From Cognatundibacterium curvum (GTDB lineage Bacteria > Pseudomonadota > Gammaproteobacteria > Burkholderiales > Burkholderiaceae_D), in assembly GCF_014284235.1 (NCBI RefSeq), contig NZ_JACOGD010000001.1, positions 248,001 to 312,000 of the forward strand: DNA of 64,000 bases, read 5' to 3'. The translations under genes were made by a program, and so were the position numbers. The notes below the pieces were generated by a model, which was given only the letters and a program-made list of their open reading frames with translations, did not search any database and was not told where the DNA came from. Of this stretch, positions 26,788 to 36,893 are shown in pieces (within the stretch, counting starts at the first letter, position 1; every line of letters begins with the position of its first letter).

Positions 26788-27043
26788 CTTTACACCTGTT
26801 GAAAAAAACCGCTCAACTTTAAGTCAGTTTTTGAACAATGTAAACCGTTTGCTGGATTTTTCTGCTCATATCTTGTTAAGGCTTAAATATAAGTTGAGAG
26901 CCTCGGTACCCTTGGGTCTGACATCATGTCCGCTATTTGGGCGGGGTATTTGCGAAAATCAATTTAATTGTTTTCATCGCAAAAACAGTGATGCTGGTTT
27001 GCAACTTGGCTTACAATCAACACATATTTTTTAGGAGAAATTT

Positions 27044-27454
27044 ATGCAATCCAAGCCTTATCTGGTCTTAGAAGATGTCAAAAAAATCGCAGCTGCTGCG
27101 GAACAGGAAGCCATCTCAAATGGCTGGGCGGTCGTGATCGCTATTGTGGACGATGGCGGACATTTGATCTGGTTGCAGCGTCTGGATGGTGTGGCACCGA
27201 TTTCCACGCATCTGGCGCCTGCTAAGGCAAAGACAGCGGCAATGGGTAAGCGTGATTCAAAAATCTATGAAGACTTAATCAATAATGGACGCTACTCCTT
27301 TTTGAGTGCACCGCTGGTCGAAGGTATGCTTGAGGGTGGGGTGCCGATTATGGTTGATGGTTATTGTGTTGGAGCGGTCGGCGTTTCTGGTGTGAAGTCA
27401 GCGGAAGATGCGCAGGTCGCACGCGCTGGTATTGCTGCGCTGGGTCTGAACTGA
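27044..27454 (+). CDS. GlcG/HbpS-family protein
   Basis: A 136-residue cytoplasmic protein of the GlcG/HbpS fold. Typical stretches are AISNGWAVVIAIVDDGGHLI, RLDGVAPISTHLAPAKAKTA and GGVPIMVDGYCVGAVGVSG. Some members bind haem or cobalamin-like ligands, others sit in glycolate or diol operons; here the gene stands alone, so the ligand is open. A strong AGGAGAAA site lies upstream. There is no signal peptide, unlike secreted HbpS. Confidence 0.9.
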   Translation: MQSKPYLVLEDVKKIAAAAEQEAISNGWAVVIAIVDDGGHLIWLQRLDGVAPISTHLAPAKAKTAAMGKRDSKIYEDLINNGRYSFLSAPLVEGMLEGGVPIMVDGYCVGAVGVSGVKSAEDAQVARAGIAALGLN

Positions 27455-27540
27455 GTGCAGCAGTTCGCCGCGCATCCTTGATGCAGCATCCAGGCAGCGG
27501 TGGATACTGAGGATTTGCCAGTGAATTCGGGGTTTTGGGC

Positions 27541-27569
27541 TTGGCAAAAGGCGGTTTTCGGGCTATAAT
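27541..27569 (+). promoter_or_regulatory. Sigma-70 promoter of carAB
   Basis: TTGGCA (27541-27546), a 17-bp spacer and a perfect TATAAT (27564-27569). The leader to carA is about 145 nt, and I see no clear attenuator with a T tract in it. Confidence 0.75.
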
Positions 27570-27721
27570 TCGAGGGTTTAACTAATCCGAAATCTCGCCG
27601 TAGCGCCTACCCAAATTCACATTGCTCCATACTTATTTTCAGGCCGTACGGATAGATAGTCCGGTCTGGGATAACGTCAATTTGGGGCATCGCAGCGGCG
27701 GTAACAATACAGGAGTTGCCC

Positions 27722-28885
27722 TTGCTGCCCATTCCGCAGTCCCTTCTTCGTTCCGGCCAGGACACCGCAATACTTGCTCTTGCTGATGGAACCATTTTTA
27801 CTGGTTATTCTATTGGTGCTGCAGGTCATACGATAGGTGAAGTTGTTTTCAATACCTCGATGACCGGTTATCAGGAAATCCTCACTGATCCTAGTTACAG
27901 CTCCCAAATAGTCACCCTGACTTACCCCCATATTGGCAATACCGGCGTGAATGCTGAAGACGTCGAGTCTGAAAAAATTCATGCAGCAGGTCTGATCATT
28001 AAAGACCTTCCTATGCTGGTCTCCAATTTCCGCTCTGAATCCTCCCTTTCTGATTACCTCAAATCCCAAAACATAGTCGCTATTGCCGGTATTGATACGC
28101 GCAAGCTGACCCGTATTTTGCGTGAAAAAGGTGCGCAGGGCGGTGCGATACTGGTGGGTGCTGACGCTGAGAAAGCAATCGCACTGGCAAAATCTTTCCC
28201 AGGCTTGTCTGGCATGGATCTGGCGAAAGTCGTTTCAGTCAAACAGTCTTATGTCTGGACTGAGTCTGAATGGGTCCTGGGTCAAGGTTATGGCCAGCAA
28301 AACGCACCGCAATTCCATGTGGTTGCATTTGATTTTGGCGTGAAACGCAATATCCTGCGTATGCTCGCAGAACGTGGTTGTAAGGTCACTGTGCTGCCTG
28401 CGCAGTCCTCCGCTGCTGATGTGCTGGCATTGAATCCGGATGGCGTATTCCTGTCGAATGGTCCTGGCGATCCTGAGCCTTGCGACTATGCGATTGCAGC
28501 AGCCAAAGAACTGATAGAAAAAGGTGTACCAACTTTCGGTATTTGCCTTGGCCATCAAATCATGGCGCTGGCTTCAGGTGCCAAGACCTTGAAGATGAAG
28601 TTTGGTCACCATGGTGCGAATCATCCGGTACAGGATCTCGATAGCAAACAAGTGCTGATTACTTCGCAAAATCATGGTTTTGCTGTGGATGCAGCTTCCT
28701 TGCCTGCAAATTGCCGCGTCACACACGTATCCCTGTTTGACGGCTCCCTGCAAGGTTTTGCCCGTACCGATAAACCCGCATTCTGCTTCCAGGGACATCC
28801 GGAAGCATCACCAGGTCCGCACGATATTGCCTACCTGTTTGATCGCTTCATACAATTGATGGCCACGGCAAAGACAGGAGAATAA
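27722..28885 (+). CDS. carA: Carbamoyl-phosphate synthase small subunit (glutamine amidotransferase)
   Basis: Hydrolyses glutamine and passes ammonia to CarB for carbamoyl phosphate, the precursor of arginine and pyrimidines. The N-terminal CPSase domain begins at about residue 15 ([20 protein letters not shown]). The class I amidotransferase domain has the nucleophile Cys in FGICLGHQ and the His/Glu pair in [12 protein letters not shown] choose the TTG at 27722: AGGAG (27711-27715) is six bases before it, and the protein then begins MLPIPQSLL as expected. The TTG at 27716 touches the ribosome binding site. A rare start codon may hold the small subunit level down. carB follows after 5 bp. Confidence 0.95.
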   Translation: MLPIPQSLLRSGQDTAILALADGTIFTGYSIGAAGHTIGEVVFNTSMTGYQEILTDPSYSSQIVTLTYPHIGNTGVNAEDVESEKIHAAGLIIKDLPMLVSNFRSESSLSDYLKSQNIVAIAGIDTRKLTRILREKGAQGGAILVGADAEKAIALAKSFPGLSGMDLAKVVSVKQSYVWTESEWVLGQGYGQQNAPQFHVVAFDFGVKRNILRMLAERGCKVTVLPAQSSAADVLALNPDGVFLSNGPGDPEPCDYAIAAAKELIEKGVPTFGICLGHQIMALASGAKTLKMKFGHHGANHPVQDLDSKQVLITSQNHGFAVDAASLPANCRVTHVSLFDGSLQGFARTDKPAFCFQGHPEASPGPHDIAYLFDRFIQLMATAKTGE

Positions 28886-28890
28886 TAAAA

Positions 28891-31800
28891 ATGCCAAAAC
28901 GTACCGACATAAAAAGCATACTGATTATCGGCGCTGGCCCAATTATCATTGGTCAGGCCTGTGAATTCGATTACTCTGGCGCGCAGGCATGTAAGGCTTT
29001 GCGCGAAGAAGGTTATCGCGTCATTCTGGTCAACAGCAATCCTGCGACCATCATGACCGACCCGGAAATGGCTGATGTGACTTATATCGAGCCTATCACC
29101 TGGCAGGTTGTAGAGCGCATCATTGCTAAAGAAAAACCGGACGCGATTCTGCCGACGATGGGTGGACAGACTGCGCTGAACTGCGCACTCGATCTGCATC
29201 GCAATGGTGTTTTGGTCAAATACGGTTGCGAACTGATCGGCGCTTCGCCAGAAGCGATCGACAAGGCCGAAGACCGCTTGAAATTCAAGAACGCCATGAC
29301 CAAGATCGGCCTGGGTTCTGCGCGTTCCGGCGTTGCGCACTCCATGGAAGAAGCCTGGACTGTGCAAAAAGACGTCGGCTTCCCGGTCATTATCCGTCCA
29401 TCGTTCACGATGGGTGGTACCGGTGGCGGTATCGCGTATAACTCCGAAGAATTTGAGACTATCTGTAAGCGTGGTCTGGAAGCTTCACCGACCAATGAAT
29501 TGCTGATTGAAGAATCGCTGATAGGCTGGAAAGAATACGAAATGGAAGTGGTGCGCGACAAAGCGGACAACTGCATTATCGTTTGCTCGATTGAAAATCT
29601 GGACCCTATGGGTGTACATACCGGTGACTCGATCACGGTAGCACCAGCGCAGACACTGACTGACAAAGAATACCAGATCATGCGTAATGCATCGCTGGCA
29701 GTATTGCGTGAAATCGGTGTCGATACCGGTGGCTCTAACGTACAGTTCTCTGTCAATCCAGCCGATGGCCGTATGATCGTCATCGAGATGAATCCGCGCG
29801 TATCCCGTTCTTCTGCGCTGGCTTCAAAAGCAACCGGCTTCCCGATCGCGAAAATCGCTGCAAAGCTTGCGGTTGGTTTCACTTTGGACGAACTGCGCAA
29901 TGAGATTACCGGCGGTGCTACACCGGCATCGTTTGAGCCGTCTATCGATTACGTGGTTACCAAGATTCCACGTTTCGCCTTCGAGAAATTCCCGACTGCC
30001 GACAACCGCCTGACGACACAGATGAAATCTGTGGGTGAAGTGATGGCAATCGGTCGCACCTTCCAGGAATCCTTCCAAAAAGCCCTGCGTGGCCTGGAAG
30101 TGGGCGTGGATGGTATGAATGAAAAAACCCAGGATCGCGAATTGCTGGAAAAAGAACTGGGCGAACCGGGCCCGGATCGTATTTGGTACGTAGGCGATGC
30201 ATTTGCTCAAGGCTTTACGCTGGAAGAAGTGCATCAGCTCACGCATATCGACCCTTGGTTCCTGGTGCAGATTAAGGATATCGTCGACATCGAGCTGTGG
30301 CTGGATGAACAAACGCTCGAAAGTATCGATCAGGCCATGATGCTGAAGCTGAAGCAAAAAGGCTTCTCTGACCGTCGTCTGGCGAAATTACTCAAGACTA
30401 CAGACACTGCTATCCGCGAAAAGCGCCGTGCATTGAATGTGCGTCCGGTCTACAAACGCGTCGATACCTGTGCCGGTGAGTTTGCGACTAACACCGCGTA
30501 TATGTACTCGACCTATGAAGAAGAGTGCGAGTCCAACCCGACGGACAAGAAGAAAATCATGGTGCTCGGCGGTGGTCCTAACCGCATCGGCCAGGGCATA
30601 GAATTCGATTATTGCTGCGTTCATGCTGCATTCGCTATGCGTGAAGATGGTTACGAAACGATTATGGTTAACTGTAATCCGGAAACTGTCTCTACCGATT
30701 ACGACACTTCCGACCGCCTCTACTTTGAGCCATTGACGTTGGAAGACGTATTGGAAATCGTCGATAAAGAAAAACCGGTAGGTGTGATCGTGCAGTATGG
30801 TGGTCAGACACCACTCAAACTGGCATTGGATCTGGAAGCGAATGGTGTGCCTATCGTTGGTACTTCGCCAGACATGATTGATGCAGCAGAAGACCGTGAG
30901 CGCTTCCAGAAAATGTTGCAGGAGCTGGGCTTGCGTCAGCCGCCTAATCGTACAGCACGTACTGAAACTGAAGCTCTGGCGCTGGCACAGGAAATTGGCT
31001 ATCCGCTGGTAGTGCGTCCATCCTATGTCTTAGGTGGCCGTGCGATGGAAATCGTGCATGAACAGCGCGATCTTGAGCGCTATATGCGTGAAGCCGTCAA
31101 GGTGTCGCATGACTCTCCGGTATTGCTGGACCGCTTCCTGAATGATGCGATTGAAGTCGACGTGGATTGCTTGTCAGATGGCGAGCGCACCTTTATCGGC
31201 GGTGTGATGGAGCATATTGAGCAGGCCGGTGTGCACTCGGGTGATTCTGCGTGTTCTTTGCCACCGTACTCCCTGTCGCAGGAAACTATCGCCGAACTCA
31301 AGCGCCAGACTTCGCTGATGGCTAAGGGCTTGAATGTGGTTGGTCTGATGAATGTGCAATTCGCGATTCAGCAAAAAGAGGGACAGGATGTCGTGTTTGT
31401 GCTGGAAGTGAATCCACGCGCATCGCGTACTGTTCCTTATGTGTCGAAAGCGACTGGCTTGCAGCTGGCGAAAATCGCAGCACGTTGCATGGTTGGGCAG
31501 TCGCTGGATTCTCAGGGCATAGGCGCGGAAGTGGTGCCTCCTTACTTCAGCGTTAAAGAAGCGGTCTTCCCATTCGTTAAATTCCCTGGTGTGGATACTA
31601 TCCTGGGACCGGAAATGAAATCGACCGGTGAAGTGATGGGTGTTGGTAAAACCTTCGGTGAAGCTTTCGTCAAATCCCAGCTTGGTGCAGGTGTGAAGCT
31701 GCCAACCTCAGGTAAGGTATTCCTGAGTATCAAAAACAGCGATAAGCCGCGTGCAGTCAAGGTGGCAAAGGATCTGGTTGAGCTGGGCTTCTCGGTGGTT

Positions 31801-32109
31801 GCAACGCGTGGTACTGCGGCTGCGATTACTGAGGCGGGTATTCCGGTTGCTATCGTGAATAAAGTTGTTGAGGGTCGTCCACACGTGGTGGATATGATCA
31901 AGAATAACGAAATTGCGATGGTGATTAATACCGTTGAAGAAAAGCGTAATGCGATTTCTGATTCCCGCGCCATCCGTACCTCAGCGCTGATCGCACGTGC
32001 AACTACGTTCACCACCATCGCCGGTGCGGAAGCAGCAGTTGAAGGTATGCGTCACCTGAATGAATTGCATGTTTATGATTTACAAGGTTTGCATAAGTCA
32101 TTAAACTGA
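28891..32109 (+). CDS. carB: Carbamoyl-phosphate synthase large subunit
   Basis: A 1072-residue enzyme that makes carbamoyl phosphate from bicarbonate, ammonia and two ATP. The two homologous ATP-grasp halves are visible ([20 protein letters not shown] at the start and [19 protein letters not shown] near 555). They are followed by an MGS-like allosteric C-terminal domain from about residue 935 ([20 protein letters not shown]). Length and order are those of the family. It is in an operon with carA. Confidence 0.98.
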   Translation: MPKRTDIKSILIIGAGPIIIGQACEFDYSGAQACKALREEGYRVILVNSNPATIMTDPEMADVTYIEPITWQVVERIIAKEKPDAILPTMGGQTALNCALDLHRNGVLVKYGCELIGASPEAIDKAEDRLKFKNAMTKIGLGSARSGVAHSMEEAWTVQKDVGFPVIIRPSFTMGGTGGGIAYNSEEFETICKRGLEASPTNELLIEESLIGWKEYEMEVVRDKADNCIIVCSIENLDPMGVHTGDSITVAPAQTLTDKEYQIMRNASLAVLREIGVDTGGSNVQFSVNPADGRMIVIEMNPRVSRSSALASKATGFPIAKIAAKLAVGFTLDELRNEITGGATPASFEPSIDYVVTKIPRFAFEKFPTADNRLTTQMKSVGEVMAIGRTFQESFQKALRGLEVGVDGMNEKTQDRELLEKELGEPGPDRIWYVGDAFAQGFTLEEVHQLTHIDPWFLVQIKDIVDIELWLDEQTLESIDQAMMLKLKQKGFSDRRLAKLLKTTDTAIREKRRALNVRPVYKRVDTCAGEFATNTAYMYSTYEEECESNPTDKKKIMVLGGGPNRIGQGIEFDYCCVHAAFAMREDGYETIMVNCNPETVSTDYDTSDRLYFEPLTLEDVLEIVDKEKPVGVIVQYGGQTPLKLALDLEANGVPIVGTSPDMIDAAEDRERFQKMLQELGLRQPPNRTARTETEALALAQEIGYPLVVRPSYVLGGRAMEIVHEQRDLERYMREAVKVSHDSPVLLDRFLNDAIEVDVDCLSDGERTFIGGVMEHIEQAGVHSGDSACSLPPYSLSQETIAELKRQTSLMAKGLNVVGLMNVQFAIQQKEGQDVVFVLEVNPRASRTVPYVSKATGLQLAKIAARCMVGQSLDSQGIGAEVVPPYFSVKEAVFPFVKFPGVDTILGPEMKSTGEVMGVGKTFGEAFVKSQLGAGVKLPTSGKVFLSIKNSDKPRAVKVAKDLVELGFSVVATRGTAAAITEAGIPVAIVNKVVEGRPHVVDMIKNNEIAMVINTVEEKRNAISDSRAIRTSALIARATTFTTIAGAEAAVEGMRHLNELHVYDLQGLHKSLN

Positions 32110-32151
32110 GCAAAATCCCAGTGCTGCTGAAAAGTTAGCACTGCACCTTTG

Positions 32152-32198
32152 ATACAGAGGTCGCAAAAAACATCGCAGATGTTGCTTGCCCTCTGTAT
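32152..32198 (+). terminator. Structured hairpin between carB and greA
   Basis: The outer stem ATACAGAGG / CCTCTGTAT and the inner stem AACATC / GATGTT are followed by TTTTTA. This is a good terminator for carAB, but it leaves only 26 bp to the greA start. A smaller hairpin (CAGTGCT / AGCACTG) lies just before it, at about 32119-32142. Confidence 0.65.
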
Positions 32199-32223
32199 TT
32201 TTACTTTTATAAGCGTAAATGAC

Positions 32224-32700
32224 ATGAGTACAGTACCTATCACCAAATTCGGCGCAGAATTGTTGAAGCAAGAATTACACACCCTGAAAACAAAAGAGCG
32301 TCCAGCTGTGATTAATGCCATTGCAGAAGCACGTGCTCAGGGTGATCTGTCTGAAAATGCAGAATACGATGCAGCGAAAGAGCGTCAGGCTTTCATTGAG
32401 GGCCGCATTGCAGAATTAGAGGGTAAGCTGGGTTCTGCACAGATCATTGACCCATCCACGCTGGATGCAGAAGGCCGCGTGGTGTTCGGCTCTACCGTGC
32501 ATCTGGAAGATCTGGAAACGTCGCAGAAAGTGACTTACCAGATCGTTGGTGAAGATGAGGCGGATATTAAAGTCAGCAAGGTATCCATTACATCGCCTAT
32601 CGCGCGTGCTTTGATCGGCAAGTATGCGGGTGATGTGGTTGGCGTTCAGGCACCGGCTGGTATCCGTGAATACGAAGTGCTGGACGTGTCTTACGTTTGA
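32224..32700 (+). CDS. greA: Transcription elongation factor GreA
   Basis: A 158-residue factor that rescues backtracked RNA polymerase by stimulating transcript cleavage. The N-terminal coiled coil carries the acidic tip region (ARAQGDLSENAEYDAAKERQ). The C-terminal FKBP-like domain ends with SPIARALIGKYAGDVVGVQA. The start at 32224 (MSTVPITKFG) is the family start; an earlier ATG at 32149 would begin inside the upstream hairpin. No clear Shine-Dalgarno sequence is seen. carAB-greA adjacency is usual in Burkholderiales. Confidence 0.97.
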   Translation: MSTVPITKFGAELLKQELHTLKTKERPAVINAIAEARAQGDLSENAEYDAAKERQAFIEGRIAELEGKLGSAQIIDPSTLDAEGRVVFGSTVHLEDLETSQKVTYQIVGEDEADIKVSKVSITSPIARALIGKYAGDVVGVQAPAGIREYEVLDVSYV

Positions 32701-32769
32701 TTAGTTTTTGTTGTACCAGAGCGCAGCACTTAACTGAGTGCTGCCTGCCGGTTGAGCAGAGCAGTAAAA

Positions 32770-32796
32770 AATAACCCGGCACCAGGCCGGGTTATT
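32770..32796. terminator. Bidirectional terminator between greA and yhbY
   Basis: AATAACCCGGC / GCCGGGTTATT with a five-base loop, with A and T runs outside. It serves the two convergent genes. Confidence 0.85.
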
Positions 32797-32816
32797 TGAT
32801 GCAAAGACCTTGACGA

Positions 32817-33287
32817 TCAGCCAAGTGCATTCTTTTTCTTACTGGACTGACGTGGTTTTGCACGTTTGATATTGCCGCCTTGAGTGACGCGCTCGTTTCC
32901 TTTTACCAGTACTTTGGAAACAGTTGGCTTTTTCGTTCCACTTGGGCTAGGCTTCACGATAGTAACTTCTCTCAGGCCTCTGCCTTTTTTAACCAGTTTA
33001 TTTTCTTTTACACCCTCGAGTTTCGGGCGATAGATCACCAGCAGTTTGCCGATGTGCTGCACAGGCGCTGCATCGAGTTCGCCGCAAATGGTGTCGTACA
33101 TAGCAATACGTGCTTCACGGTCGTCGCCGAAAACGCGTACTTTGATCAGTCCATGTGCATCCAGGCCAGCGTCAATTTCTTTTTTGACGGCTGGAGTCAG
33201 GCCAGCTTCACCGATCAATACGATAGGTTTCAGGCCATGTGCCTCGGATCTGAGTTCGCTTCGTTCAGCGGGTGTGAGTTTTAACAT
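32817..33287 (-). CDS. yhbY: YhbY-family CRM-domain RNA-binding protein
   Basis: A 156-residue protein. Residues 1 to about 92 are a CRM domain (LTPAERSELRSEAHGLKPIV, LIGEAGLTPAVKKEIDAGLD, then HIGKLLVIYRP), which binds the 50S precursor in ribosome assembly. E. coli YhbY is about 97 residues. Here a lysine/arginine-rich tail of about 60 residues follows (VKKGRGLRE to KKKNALG), probably disordered and RNA-binding. AAGGAA precedes the ATG. It is divergent from rlmE with only 32 bp between starts, as is common in Betaproteobacteria. Confidence 0.93.
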   Translation of the reverse strand: MLKLTPAERSELRSEAHGLKPIVLIGEAGLTPAVKKEIDAGLDAHGLIKVRVFGDDREARIAMYDTICGELDAAPVQHIGKLLVIYRPKLEGVKENKLVKKGRGLREVTIVKPSPSGTKKPTVSKVLVKGNERVTQGGNIKRAKPRQSSKKKNALG

Positions 33288-33319
33288 AGTAATTCCTTTA
33301 AAAGCAGTATTTTACGCGA

Positions 33320-33964
33320 ATGGCAAAGAATAAATTCAATCAAAATTGGGTTCACGATCATATAAATGATCCATATGTGAAACTTGCACAAAAAGAAGGC
33401 TATCGTGCGCGTGCCGTCTATAAGTTGAAAGAGATCGATGAGGTTGAGAAATTAATCCGTCCTGGTCAGGTCATTGTTGACCTGGGCGCTACACCTGGCA
33501 GCTGGTCCCAGTATGTACGGAATAAACTGGCAGGCAAAGAAGGCGGCGGCATATTGGGCGAGATTTACGCGCTGGATTTGCTGCCTATGGAGCCGATTGC
33601 AGATGTTCAGTTTATTCAGGGCGATTTCCGTGAGGATGAAGTGCTGGATAAATTAGAAGCATGCCTGTCAGGAAGAAAAGTAGATCTTGTTCTGTCTGAT
33701 ATGGCACCCAATCTCTCCGGCAATTCCACAGTCGATGCCGCAAGGGTGGAGTATATCATTGAGTTAGCTATTTCTTTCGCGAAAGCTCACTTAAAACCTG
33801 GTGGTGCCTTGTTGGTTAAGTGTTTTCACGGGCCGAGTTATAATAATATTGTCAATATGTTCAAGGACGAATTTAAAGTTGTCCAGAACAAGAAGCCGAA
33901 AGCAAGTAAGGATAAATCATCAGAAATCTTCCTTCTGGGTAAAGGATTGAAAAATCCTGAGTAA
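33320..33964 (+). CDS. rlmE: 23S rRNA 2'-O-ribose U2552 methyltransferase RlmE (FtsJ)
   Basis: A 214-residue SAM-dependent methyltransferase. The SAM-binding motif is [18 protein letters not shown]. The catalytic K-D-K-E set is visible: Lys in [12 protein letters not shown], Asp in [13 protein letters not shown], Lys in LLVKCFHG and Glu in [10 protein letters not shown]. It modifies the peptidyl transferase A loop and aids 50S assembly. No Shine-Dalgarno sequence is visible. A TATTTT (33308-33313) just before the ATG would give a leaderless mRNA. It lies upstream of ftsH, as in many Proteobacteria. Confidence 0.96.
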   Translation: MAKNKFNQNWVHDHINDPYVKLAQKEGYRARAVYKLKEIDEVEKLIRPGQVIVDLGATPGSWSQYVRNKLAGKEGGGILGEIYALDLLPMEPIADVQFIQGDFREDEVLDKLEACLSGRKVDLVLSDMAPNLSGNSTVDAARVEYIIELAISFAKAHLKPGGALLVKCFHGPSYNNIVNMFKDEFKVVQNKKPKASKDKSSEIFLLGKGLKNPE

Positions 33965-34086
33965 TTTTTCTCTTGATTATCGTCAATACAGGCATCATAT
34001 GTTGGCTAGCAAGCTCTGCCTATTGCGGGTAGAATGAACAATTACAGTATCAGAAAAATAGCGCAACCTGCGTTCAAGGAGTTCTC

Positions 34087-35976
34087 GTGAATAATATGTT
34101 TTCAAAAGCAGCGATATGGGTGGTGGTTGCCCTGGTGCTTTTTACCCTGTTCAAACAATTTGAAGGGAAAAGCGGCAGCATTGGCGTTACTTCCGTACCC
34201 TATTCAGAATTTCTGGAAGAGGTGAAGGCTAAGCATATTAAAGAAGCCACCATCGATGATGCGAACCGCACAGTCACAGCGGTGACAACTGATGGTAAGA
34301 AGATTAAGTCGCAACTCACGATTTTTGATCGCGGTCTGGTTGGTGACCTGGTCAATAATGGCATTAAATTTGATAATAAACCGCCGGAAGAGCAATCTTT
34401 CCTGCAGCAGGTATTTATTTCCTGGTTCCCCATGTTGTTGTTGATCGGTGTATGGATCTTCTTCATGCGTCAAATGCAGGGTGGTGGTAAAGGGGGCGCT
34501 TTTTCTTTCGGTAAGTCGAAGGCAAGAATGCTGGATGACACTAACAATAACGTTACATTTGCCGATGTGGCTGGTTGCGACGAAGCAAAAGAAGAAGTCA
34601 CAGAAGTGGTGGACTTCCTCAGAGATCCGACCAAATTCCAAAAGCTGGGTGGTCGTATTCCACGTGGTATCCTGATGGTAGGTCCACCAGGTACCGGTAA
34701 AACTTTGCTGGCACGTGCAATCGCTGGTGAAGCCAAAGTGCCATTTTTTACTATCTCCGGTTCAGATTTCGTAGAAATGTTCGTTGGTGTTGGTGCTTCC
34801 CGCGTACGCGACATGTTCGATACGGCGAAAAAACATGCGCCTTGCATTATTTTCATTGATGAGATTGATGCAGTTGGCCGTCACCGTGGTGCCGGTATGG
34901 GTGGTGGTAATGATGAGCGTGAACAGACACTGAACCAGATGCTGGTTGAGATGGATGGCTTTGAAGCGAACTCTGGTGTGATCGTCATCGCTGCAACTAA
35001 CCGTGCCGATGTATTGGATAAGGCTTTGTTGCGTCCGGGTCGTTTCGATCGTCAGGTTTCCGTAGGCTTGCCGGATATTCGTGGCCGTGAACAGATCTTG
35101 AACGTGCATATGCGTAAAGTACCAGTGTCTTCCGATGTCCGTGCTGATATCCTGGCACGCGGCACACCTGGTTTCTCAGGCGCTGATCTGGCTAACCTGG
35201 TCAATGAAGCTGCATTGTTTGCTGCACGCAGAAATAAACGTCTGGTTGAAATGCTGGATTTCGAGGATGCCAAAGATAAGATTTACATGGGCCCTGAGCG
35301 TAAATCTATGGTCATGCGTGAAGATGAACGTCGCAATACCGCCTACCATGAGTCTGGTCACGCAGTCGTCGCTAAATTGTTGCCTAAGGCTGATCCTGTG
35401 CATAAGGTTACTATCATGCCGCGTGGTTACGCCCTGGGTTTGACCTGGCAGTTACCTGAGCACGATCAGATCAGTGGCTACAAAGATAAAATGCTGGAAG
35501 AGATTTCTATCCTGTTCGGCGGTCGTATTGCTGAAGAAATTTTTGTCGGCCAAATGTCTACCGGCGCATCGAATGATTTCTCACGCGCGACGAAATTGGC
35601 ACGCTCTATGGTGACACGCTTCGGTATGTCGGACAGTATGGGTGTCATGGTCTACGAAGACAGTCAGCAGGAAGGTTATTTCGGTATGTCTTCCAAAACG
35701 ATTTCGGAAGCGACTCAGCAAAAAGTAGATGCTGAAATCCGCTCGATTTTGGATACGCAATATGCTTTGGCGCGTAAGCTGTTAGAAGAAAACCGCGATA
35801 AAGTAGAAGCCATGACTAAGGCCTTGCTCGATTGGGAAACGATCGATGCGGATCAGGTCAACGATATCATGAACGGTGTTGATCCACGCCCACCTAAAGC
35901 AGGTCAGTCTACCGGACGCGGCTCTTCCGGCAATGCATCTGGCGGCGTTTCCCCGAACGCTACTGCACCAGCCTGA
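34087..35976 (+). CDS. ftsH: ATP-dependent zinc metalloprotease FtsH
   Basis: A 629-residue membrane-anchored AAA+ protease that degrades misassembled membrane proteins and short-lived regulators. Two N-terminal helices (about 4-22 and 102-122) flank a periplasmic domain. The AAA domain has [19 protein letters not shown] and the second-region-of-homology RPGRFDRQ. The zinc motif is HESGHA, with the third ligand Asp in the [13 protein letters not shown] region. A Gly/Ser-rich tail ends the protein. Translation starts at a GTG with AAGGAG five bases upstream. It ends at a strong terminator. Confidence 0.98.
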   Translation: MNNMFSKAAIWVVVALVLFTLFKQFEGKSGSIGVTSVPYSEFLEEVKAKHIKEATIDDANRTVTAVTTDGKKIKSQLTIFDRGLVGDLVNNGIKFDNKPPEEQSFLQQVFISWFPMLLLIGVWIFFMRQMQGGGKGGAFSFGKSKARMLDDTNNNVTFADVAGCDEAKEEVTEVVDFLRDPTKFQKLGGRIPRGILMVGPPGTGKTLLARAIAGEAKVPFFTISGSDFVEMFVGVGASRVRDMFDTAKKHAPCIIFIDEIDAVGRHRGAGMGGGNDEREQTLNQMLVEMDGFEANSGVIVIAATNRADVLDKALLRPGRFDRQVSVGLPDIRGREQILNVHMRKVPVSSDVRADILARGTPGFSGADLANLVNEAALFAARRNKRLVEMLDFEDAKDKIYMGPERKSMVMREDERRNTAYHESGHAVVAKLLPKADPVHKVTIMPRGYALGLTWQLPEHDQISGYKDKMLEEISILFGGRIAEEIFVGQMSTGASNDFSRATKLARSMVTRFGMSDSMGVMVYEDSQQEGYFGMSSKTISEATQQKVDAEIRSILDTQYALARKLLEENRDKVEAMTKALLDWETIDADQVNDIMNGVDPRPPKAGQSTGRGSSGNASGGVSPNATAPA

Positions 35977-35997
35977 TTAACTATTTTTCAGACGGAA

Positions 35998-36023
35998 AGG
36001 TGAGGTCATAACCTCGCCTTTTT
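35998..36023 (+). terminator. ftsH terminator directly before folP
   Basis: AGGTGAGGT / ACCTCGCCT with a four-base loop followed by TTTTTGCTTTT. It ends six bases before the folP start and occupies the place where folP's ribosome binding site should be. Confidence 0.8.
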
Positions 36024-36029
36024 GCTTTT

Positions 36030-36893
36030 ATGAAGAAAAACTTTCAATGTGGCCGTTTTCGCTTTCCTTTGAATGCGAAAGGCTTTCGACCCTTAGTCAT
36101 GGGTATCTTGAATGTCACGCCGGATTCATTTTCTGATGGCGGAAAATTTACTGATCTTGATGCCGCGCTGGCTCAGGTAGATGCCATGCTCAGAGATGGT
36201 GTCGACATCATCGACATCGGTGCAGAATCCAGTCGTCCAGGTGCTACGCCACTCTCCCTGCAGCAGGAGCTCGATAGGCTCATGCCTTTGGTATTTGCCA
36301 TCCGCGATTGCGGTAAGGCCATCTCCGTTGATACCTATAAACCAGCTGTCATGAAGGAAGTGTTACTGGCTGGAGTGGATATGATCAATGACATTTCCGG
36401 CTTCTGCAGCGCTGAGTCTGTCGCAGCGGTGGCATCATCCGATGCGGGCTTGTGTGCCATGCATATGCAACAGCAACCGCAGACTATGCAGCAGGCGCCG
36501 GCCTATGATGATGTAGTCAACGAAGTCGCCAGTTTTTTGCAACACCGTAAGCAAGCACTGATTGCAGCGGGTGTGGAAGAGGAGAGAATTTGCCTGGATC
36601 CGGGATTTGGATTTGGTAAAACATTGGCGCATAATGTGGCATTGTTCAAAAATACACGTCATTTGATTGCTATGCTGGATAGCCCTTTGTTGATTGGCGT
36701 CTCCAGGAAATCGATGATAGGTGCTTTAACTGACAGAGAAATCGAGCACAGGCTGGCGGGAAGCCTGAGTGCAGCGCTCGCAGCAGCGCATCAAGGGGCC
36801 GCGATATTACGTGTTCATGATGTCAAAGAGACCGTGGACGCGCTCAAAGTTTGGAATAATCTTAGTGATACGGAGTGGAATTTCAATGTCTAG
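36030..36893 (+). CDS. folP: Dihydropteroate synthase
   Basis: A 287-residue TIM-barrel enzyme of folate synthesis that joins para-aminobenzoate to the pterin pyrophosphate. Motifs are [15 protein letters not shown] (pterin loop), [22 protein letters not shown] and the C-terminal SRKSMIG. The 5' end is odd: the ATG follows the ftsH terminator by six bases and has no Shine-Dalgarno sequence. The N-terminal [10 protein letters not shown] belongs to the family, so the start cannot lie much further in. It overlaps glmM by 8 bp, so both are co-translated. Confidence 0.97.
   Translation: MKKNFQCGRFRFPLNAKGFRPLVMGILNVTPDSFSDGGKFTDLDAALAQVDAMLRDGVDIIDIGAESSRPGATPLSLQQELDRLMPLVFAIRDCGKAISVDTYKPAVMKEVLLAGVDMINDISGFCSAESVAAVASSDAGLCAMHMQQQPQTMQQAPAYDDVVNEVASFLQHRKQALIAAGVEEERICLDPGFGFGKTLAHNVALFKNTRHLIAMLDSPLLIGVSRKSMIGALTDREIEHRLAGSLSAALAAAHQGAAILRVHDVKETVDALKVWNNLSDTEWNFNV

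Noticed and set aside
27570-27721. Riboswitch or attenuator in the carA leader
   Set aside because: Only short, weak stems are visible, without a terminator T tract or a known ligand-binding core.
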